A stretch of 18,556 nucleotides of DNA from Candidatus Thorarchaeota archaeon (GTDB taxonomy: Archaea; Asgardarchaeota; Thorarchaeia; Thorarchaeales; Thorarchaeaceae). Below the pieces are notes generated by a model. It made no database searches. It saw only the letters and a program-made list of their open reading frames with translations, and was not told the origin of the DNA. The position numbers were made by a program, and so were the translations under genes. Below, piece after piece: positions 14,825-18,556 of this stretch (positions are counted from its first letter, which is position 1; each line of letters starts with the position of its first letter). The stretch spans positions 1-18,556 of the forward strand of contig JAEORG010000036.1 in the NCBI GenBank assembly GCA_016841005.1, written 5' to 3'.

Positions 14825-15604
14825 ATGGTGCGGACAGTTTTTACAGAGTTTACATCGGAGAGCGAAACAGTCAGGGGAAATTTTGTTCTTCCTGAAGGAG
14901 ATGGTCCATTTCCAAGTATCTGTAAATTTCATGGTTTACCTGGTGGGCCTGATCAAGTTTCAGGGATTGCTACCGACCTTGCAAAAGCTGGATTTGCAGT
15001 TCTCACATTTGATTTCAGAGGATTTAGACAGAGTGATGGACTATTCACTCTTTCCGGACAGATAAAGGATGCAAGAGCTGCTGTGACTCATCTTCTTGAA
15101 TTTGAGCAAACACTAGATTCATGGGTTGGTGTGTATGCCGCTAGTTGGGGTGCTGCAGTTGCTGTCTGCACAATGGCAAGAGACCCACGTATAAGCTCGC
15201 TCTGCCTTCGAGCTCCTGTGTACGATACGAATTGGTTTACCACATCCCCAATGATAGAACCAGCAGTGAAACAACTCATCGAAACCGACCCCGGTCAGAT
15301 TCGAGGAATTGATGACCCTGAAACTCGAGAGATTATCCTGACAAGAATGGTTGAAGATACAAAGATATACAATCCCATAAATGAAATTTCTAAACTTGCA
15401 CCTAGACCTCTATTGATTATTCATGGAACTGAAGATGTAGGGATTGATCTTGCTGGAGTTAAACGACTCTTCGAACTTGCTGGTGAGCCAAAGGACTTGA
15501 TTGTTGTAGAAGGAGCAGATCATGAGCTCACAAATCCTCTCGCTCATGAAATAACTGTGAAGACTGCTGTAGAATGGTTAAAGAAACAATGGATTAATCG
15601 ATGA
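14825..15604 (+). CDS. Alpha/beta hydrolase (S9/dienelactone hydrolase-like)
   Basis: 259 residues from ATG 14825. Earlier in-frame starts (ATG 14798, TTG 14777) sit on or before a TTTAAAG TATA-like box and are less likely. The N-terminal strands and FHGLPGGPDQ oxyanion loop (about 35-44) are followed by LTFDFRGFRQSDG, a hallmark of this family. The nucleophile elbow is YAASWGAAVAV with S107, where the usual G-x-S-x-G starts with Ala. The acid is in IIHGTEDVGID (D204 likely) and the base in VEGADHELTN (H233). The triad is therefore complete. Such enzymes cleave esters, amides or peptides; the substrate is unknown. No signal peptide is seen, so it is likely cytoplasmic. Confidence 0.88.
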   Translation: MVRTVFTEFTSESETVRGNFVLPEGDGPFPSICKFHGLPGGPDQVSGIATDLAKAGFAVLTFDFRGFRQSDGLFTLSGQIKDARAAVTHLLEFEQTLDSWVGVYAASWGAAVAVCTMARDPRISSLCLRAPVYDTNWFTTSPMIEPAVKQLIETDPGQIRGIDDPETREIILTRMVEDTKIYNPINEISKLAPRPLLIIHGTEDVGIDLAGVKRLFELAGEPKDLIVVEGADHELTNPLAHEITVKTAVEWLKKQWINR

Positions 15605-15614
15605 TGGGCATGTT

Positions 15615-16187
15615 TCAAGAATAGTTCTTCTTATTATCCTCCCACCATTTCATCCATTTTATCCTACTATCTTCTCGTTGGTTCTTCTTGACTCCTGTGA
15701 CGAAATACCCTCCTTTTCCCAGTTCTTTCTTAATTATGTAAATCTGACCAACATGTCCAAGGCAGTGCAAGGAGATTCGCTGAATTAGCTCGCCAACGGT
15801 TTCCGTATTCCCTCCAAAATTGAAGTCGGGAAGTTTATTGATATTCTCATCTGGAATCTGTCTTAGGAACTGTAGACTAGAATCAGACACCTTTAGGAAA
15901 TTCTCGATTAAATCTCTCATTGAGAGAGGGAATTGGTTCAAGTCTATGCGCGTAGCTCCTGTGGTAAAAGGTTCACGCTCCTCTGGTGTCAGTTGGCTCT
16001 TACCCTGACAGGCGCGATTAAAGATAAGATCCATATGCCATGTCAGGTGTCCGAGAATCCAACTGATAGGATTCGTTTGGTGTGTGATTTGATACATTAA
16101 ATCCTCAGGCTTCAATCTCAATATTGCTCGTTGAACATTCCACTGTGCAAGGTCAAATGTATCTGAAGCGAATTCCTTCAGGGACAT
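15615..16187 (-). CDS. DinB-like four-helix metal-binding protein
   Basis: 190 residues from ATG 16187; an ATG at 16199 would add four residues. AAGGAG at 16200-16205 abuts the upstream ATG and is 12 bases from the chosen one, so the start is uncertain. The DinB/YfiT fold is shown by a first helix (SLKEFASDTFDLAQWNVQRAI), ISWILGHLTWHMDLIF carrying the first metal histidines, and RISLHCLGHVGQIYIIKKEL with the H-x3-H pair before Q-I. Relatives use the three histidines to bind Zn or Ni and often act as thiol-dependent S-transferases or have unknown roles. The gene follows the PH-like gene on the same strand after about 100 bases. It is probably cytoplasmic. Confidence 0.8.
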   Translation of the reverse strand: MSLKEFASDTFDLAQWNVQRAILRLKPEDLMYQITHQTNPISWILGHLTWHMDLIFNRACQGKSQLTPEEREPFTTGATRIDLNQFPLSMRDLIENFLKVSDSSLQFLRQIPDENINKLPDFNFGGNTETVGELIQRISLHCLGHVGQIYIIKKELGKGGYFVTGVKKNQREDSRIKWMKWWEDNKKNYS

Positions 16188-16288
16188 GTTTGTATTCATC
16201 TCCTTAGTGATCTCAATAATTCTAGGATTTTCACTATTATGTAAATCTTATACTCACTCGTTCCGAGAAGTCCGTGGTGTTAACTACG

Positions 16289-16792
16289 CTATCTCAATTT
16301 ACCACCAAGTTGAGTATCTAAGATTGATTTTGCTTCATTATACTTCTTTTTTGGAATTGGGATTTTGAAGGGTTTCTTATCTCTTGATGGTGCCTTTATC
16401 TCAACATGCGCTCCAAAGAATCCTTTCTTGATCTTAACCCAATCCACTTCATCAAAAGGTATGGACAACGATTTTGGATGCAAATCTGCTATCTCATCAG
16501 GAGTCTTGCCTTGATGTGATGCACGCCGCTCTGCCTTTGCAGGTGCATAACTCTGATGTACTGCAACATCATATGGTAGAGAGTTTTCTTCAGGTACGTC
16601 TGTTTCTTCATCCCAGACAACTGCACAGATGAACCTGTAATTTGTGATAAAGAGGTCGTATTCAGGTGGATTGGTCTGTATACGTGTAGATTTGATCTCT
16701 CTTTGGAGGTCTGTACTCTTTGAAGCCTCACTAGAAACTACTACCTTCGGAGAATCCTGTGGGCTTTCAAATACTGCAAGAATTTGCTCCAT
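16289..16792 (-). CDS. PH-like domain protein (tentative)
   Basis: 167 residues from ATG 16790-16792, with GAGG 7 bases upstream. The order of segments resembles a pleckstrin-homology-like fold: strand LFITNYRFICAVVW (47-60), IPFDEVDWVKIKKGFFGAHVEIKAP (111-135, a beta-hairpin region) and FKIPIPKKKYNEAKSILDTQL (142-162), where the last helix would cap the barrel. The T-N-Y-R-F element matches the common bacterial/archaeal PH pattern, where a strand ends in TNxRl. A polar, charged stretch of about 45 residues (61-108) is inserted between strands. Basic patches near 138-150 could bind phospholipid heads. The call comes from pattern reading only, and a profile comparison is needed. The protein lacks a signal peptide and membrane segments. 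Confidence 0.5.
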   Translation of the reverse strand: MEQILAVFESPQDSPKVVVSSEASKSTDLQREIKSTRIQTNPPEYDLFITNYRFICAVVWDEETDVPEENSLPYDVAVHQSYAPAKAERRASHQGKTPDEIADLHPKSLSIPFDEVDWVKIKKGFFGAHVEIKAPSRDKKPFKIPIPKKKYNEAKSILDTQLGGKLR

Positions 16793-16855
16793 TTTTATTC
16801 CTCATCATTTAGAAGGTCAAGTATCATTCTAATAAAGTCTGAGAATGCATTCATC

Positions 16856-16863
16856 TTATATTC
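16856..16863 (+). promoter_or_regulatory. TATA-like box of the methyltransferase at 16884
   Basis: TTATATTC lies 20-27 bases before the ATG at 16884, the place expected for a leaderless archaeal transcript. No Shine-Dalgarno site precedes the start. Confidence 0.4.
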
Positions 16864-16883
16864 GCTAAAGGAAATTATGTATC

Positions 16884-17579
16884 ATGAGTGATCGTGGTGA
16901 GAAGGATTTCATTGGAATGCCAGATGCTGGTGCACTGATGTATGATCGGATGATGAAATCAAAAGCGACCACACTCCAAATCAACGAGATTGCTGACTTC
17001 TTAGCATCCAGATCTAGTGTTACGAGACTTTTAGATGTTGGAACAGGACATGGTCGGCTTCTCCTTGAAATCAATGCACGAAATCCTTTCATCGAGCTCT
17101 ACGGACTTGATATATCAAAAGCCATGATTAAACTGGCTGAGAAAAATCTTGAAGGAATTCCAGTAAGTCTACATCTAGCACCCATACAAGGCTCACCCTT
17201 TGAAGATGGTTTCTTTGACCTAGTCACATGTACTGGTAGTTTCTATTTATGGAATGAACCTCAAAATGGATTGAATGAGATCTACCGTATTCTCAAGCCC
17301 GGGAGCACTGCATATCTCTTTGAAACTCGTAGTGATTACGATGAAAAAGCCTTACGAGATGGGTTAAAGGAGAATCTCAAGGGTGAAGGGATTTTCAAGA
17401 AACTCATTATGCCAAGATTCCTCAAGAAACAGCTTAGCATGACATATTCTCATAATGAGATTATGGAAATCATCTCCCATTCGTTGTTTGCAGAAAACTT
17501 TGAGATAGTTGACATATCACTTGCTAATTTGCCCATCTGGGTTAGAATTGAACTCTTCAAGCAGCCTTTATTATTTTGA
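16884..17579 (+). CDS. Class I SAM-dependent methyltransferase (Methyltransf_11-like)
   Basis: 231 residues. Motif I is RLLDVGTGHGRLLLEI (48-63), with the acidic post-I residue in LYGLDISKAM (D76). GSPFEDGFFDLVTCTGSFYLW is motif II, and LNEIYRILKPGSTAYLFETR is motif III. These are the marks of an S-adenosylmethionine-dependent methylase of the UbiE/Methyltransf_11 group. The N-terminus (GMPDAGALMYDRMMKSKATTLQINEIADFL) is characteristic of small-molecule methylases such as arsenite or sterol-type relatives, but no CxxC or other substrate-specific residues are seen. A 16-base repeated motif begins 12 bases after the stop. The DUF457-like gene follows after 82 bases on the same strand. The acceptor is unknown. 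Confidence 0.88.
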   Translation: MSDRGEKDFIGMPDAGALMYDRMMKSKATTLQINEIADFLASRSSVTRLLDVGTGHGRLLLEINARNPFIELYGLDISKAMIKLAEKNLEGIPVSLHLAPIQGSPFEDGFFDLVTCTGSFYLWNEPQNGLNEIYRILKPGSTAYLFETRSDYDEKALRDGLKENLKGEGIFKKLIMPRFLKKQLSMTYSHNEIMEIISHSLFAENFEIVDISLANLPIWVRIELFKQPLLF

Positions 17580-17590
17580 GTTACATTTTT

Positions 17591-17606
17591 TATAGGATAC
17601 GAACCA
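17591..17606 (+). repeat. 16-base motif, copy 2
   Basis: TATAGGATACGAACCA differs from copy 1 (5393-5408) at one base. It follows T-rich DNA (CATTTTTTATAGG) just after the methyltransferase stop. Unlike copy 1 it is not enclosed by a strong hairpin. Confidence 0.5.
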
Positions 17607-17661
17607 CTGACTTTCCAAGGTATTCATTGGAATATACAATGTAAAGAAAGAGTTGAACAAT

Positions 17662-18315
17662 ATGGCTTGTAGAACATGGCACCTGTGGTTCGGATTCATC
17701 GCTTTTGTATCATTTAGTATCTTGTACTTCTGGTACAGCGCTTTCGAGTATCCTCATGATTTTCTGCTCGTTACTCTAGGTCTAGTAGCAGCACTCGGAT
17801 CTGAAATACCTGATATCGATCAGATAGCAGACAGAGTGTTTCATCATCGAGATTGGTTCACTCACTCGCCTATCCCTGCTACTTTCCTGTTCGTTCTTGC
17901 TTACCTTTATGGTGATATTTTCGGAATTAGACTGGTCACCTATCTAGTATGCGTATTCCTAGTTACAAACGCGAGTCACTTCTTCCTAGATCTATGGCCT
18001 GTCTGGAAAGGAAGTGGAGATGCAGAGAAAGGTACAATGAAAGGAGGTGCATTGGCTCCAGCTCGATGGCTCATTGAGGGATTAACCGGGGCTGAGATTT
18101 ATTCAAGGCTCGCAGGTACATATCTCATACATCTACCATTTGCAATTCCAGAGATGAAGGCAAAGAAGAAGAAAGGAAAGACCGTGATAGTAGAGGAGAT
18201 GATGAAGACACTACCAACAGGGCAGACCCGTGCATGGCTTGTCCTCTCAGGAATCATCATCCTTGCATACGCCGTGATATTGGCGAATATGACTATGCAC
18301 TTTTTGCCTTTCTAA
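17662..18315 (+). CDS. DUF457/YdjM-like membrane protein (putative metal-dependent hydrolase)
   Basis: 217 residues from ATG 17662; a TTG nine bases upstream is an alternative. Five or so hydrophobic segments are visible. The family motif is PDID at 50-53 followed by FHHRDWFTHSP (about 60-70), which matches the PDxD...HR...THS pattern of PF04307 (LexA-binding inner-membrane-associated putative hydrolase). A further histidine in NASHFFLDLW (about 103-112) could complete a metal site inside the membrane. The activity is unproven even in bacteria. A basic cytoplasmic loop (MKAKKKKGKT) precedes the last helix. It follows the methyltransferase on the same strand after 82 bases that hold the second 16-base motif. 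No clear ribosome-binding site is seen. Confidence 0.8.
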   Translation: MACRTWHLWFGFIAFVSFSILYFWYSAFEYPHDFLLVTLGLVAALGSEIPDIDQIADRVFHHRDWFTHSPIPATFLFVLAYLYGDIFGIRLVTYLVCVFLVTNASHFFLDLWPVWKGSGDAEKGTMKGGALAPARWLIEGLTGAEIYSRLAGTYLIHLPFAIPEMKAKKKKGKTVIVEEMMKTLPTGQTRAWLVLSGIIILAYAVILANMTMHFLPF

Positions 18316-18387
18316 GATGTTCAATCACATATCTCTCAAAATAGATCCCCCAGAAGCTATGATTAGACAAGCTGAGAAGGTCCGAAT

Positions 18388-18556
18388 TCAAATGCCATTA
18401 TGTAAAATAGTAGTATTCCTTTCAACAACCGCTTTCAATCTCTCATAGGTATCTCCAGCTTTTGAGAACGGACAAACTTTGACACAAATTGAACATCCAA
18501 TAGTTTCCGCGAAGTAAGGAAAACATTTGTTTCTATCAATACATGTTTGCATAGTA
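18388..18556 (-). CDS. C-terminal end of a 4Fe-4S protein (cut by window edge)
   Basis: The minus strand is open from the window edge to a TGA at 18388-18390, encoding the last 55 residues of a protein. The cysteines read C-IDRNK-C-FPYFAETIG-C-SI-C-VKV-C-P, giving the C-x2-C-x3-C-P core of a ferredoxin-type cluster, with the earlier cysteines supplied to a second cluster. The K-C-F-P-Y-F ... G-C-S-I-C-x3-C-P-F pattern is familiar from the double-cluster domains of QueG (epoxyqueuosine reductase) and reductive-dehalogenase-like proteins, where an aromatic stretch precedes the core. The catalytic domain would lie outside the window, so the enzyme cannot be named. The gene is convergent with the DUF457-like gene, 72 bases apart, and no clear terminator is seen between them. 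Confidence 0.75.
   Translation of the reverse strand, partial: TMQTCIDRNKCFPYFAETIGCSICVKVCPFSKAGDTYERLKAVVERNTTILHNGI

Noticed and set aside
5393..17606. A mobile or integrated genomic island bounded by the two 16-base motifs
   Set aside because: No integrase, transposase, phage or plasmid gene lies between the copies, and gene style does not change at the borders. Kept only as a low-confidence observation.

Overview
The window most likely comes from an Asgard archaeon, with a Thorarchaeota-like lineage as my best guess. This is inference from gene content, not a database match. The main reasons are a Rab/Ras-type small GTPase with a long acidic and coiled-coil extension (minus strand, 8220-9590), a very large secreted beta-propeller protein with a Thr-rich stalk and a C-terminal membrane anchor (9701-12952), and archaeal promoter layout, with TATA-like boxes about 25-30 bases before start codons and little or no leader. 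Bacterial-style Shine-Dalgarno sites also occur and decide several starts. The DNA is AT-rich to moderate, densely coded and single-copy. I see no rRNA, intact tRNA, CRISPR array, transposase or integrase. No stretch longer than about 200 bases lacks a gene.

Layout. 1-637 (minus): a TetR-type regulator cut by the window edge, with a striking double palindrome across its promoter. 780-1551 (plus): a small unknown protein and a tail-anchored double zinc-ribbon protein. 1613-3729 (minus): a probable operon of FdhD (sulfur carrier for formate dehydrogenase maturation), an ICMT-like membrane methyltransferase and a small coiled-coil protein. 3895-5364 (plus): an FMN-binding split-barrel protein translationally coupled to a CPBP/CAAX-type membrane protease. 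5466-6443 (minus): a PLP-dependent threonine/serine dehydratase. 6627-6950 (plus): a small zinc-binding two-helix membrane protein. 6984-7703 (minus): a SAM methyltransferase. 7799-8218 (plus): a YjbQ-family protein whose stop nearly touches the convergent GTPase gene. After the GTPase and the giant surface protein come an MFS transporter (13068-14273, plus), a small membrane-anchored extracytoplasmic protein (minus), an alpha/beta hydrolase (plus), a DinB-fold protein and a PH-like protein (both minus), a second SAM methyltransferase and a DUF457/YdjM-like membrane protein (both plus), and the C-terminal end of a 4Fe-4S protein (minus, cut by the edge).

How they work together. Most genes look like independent housekeeping or accessory units in frequent strand switches, not one pathway. 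The parts with an Asgard flavour are the GTPase, the propeller surface protein, the PH-like protein and the membrane zinc proteins. FdhD implies a molybdenum/tungsten formate dehydrogenase elsewhere in the genome. The most testable novelties are the GTPase with its own coiled-coil tail and no prenylation site, the twin palindromes flanking a TATA box at the TetR gene, a 16-base near-identical intergenic motif seen twice 12.2 kb apart, and an FdhD that lacks the second cysteine of its usual motif.
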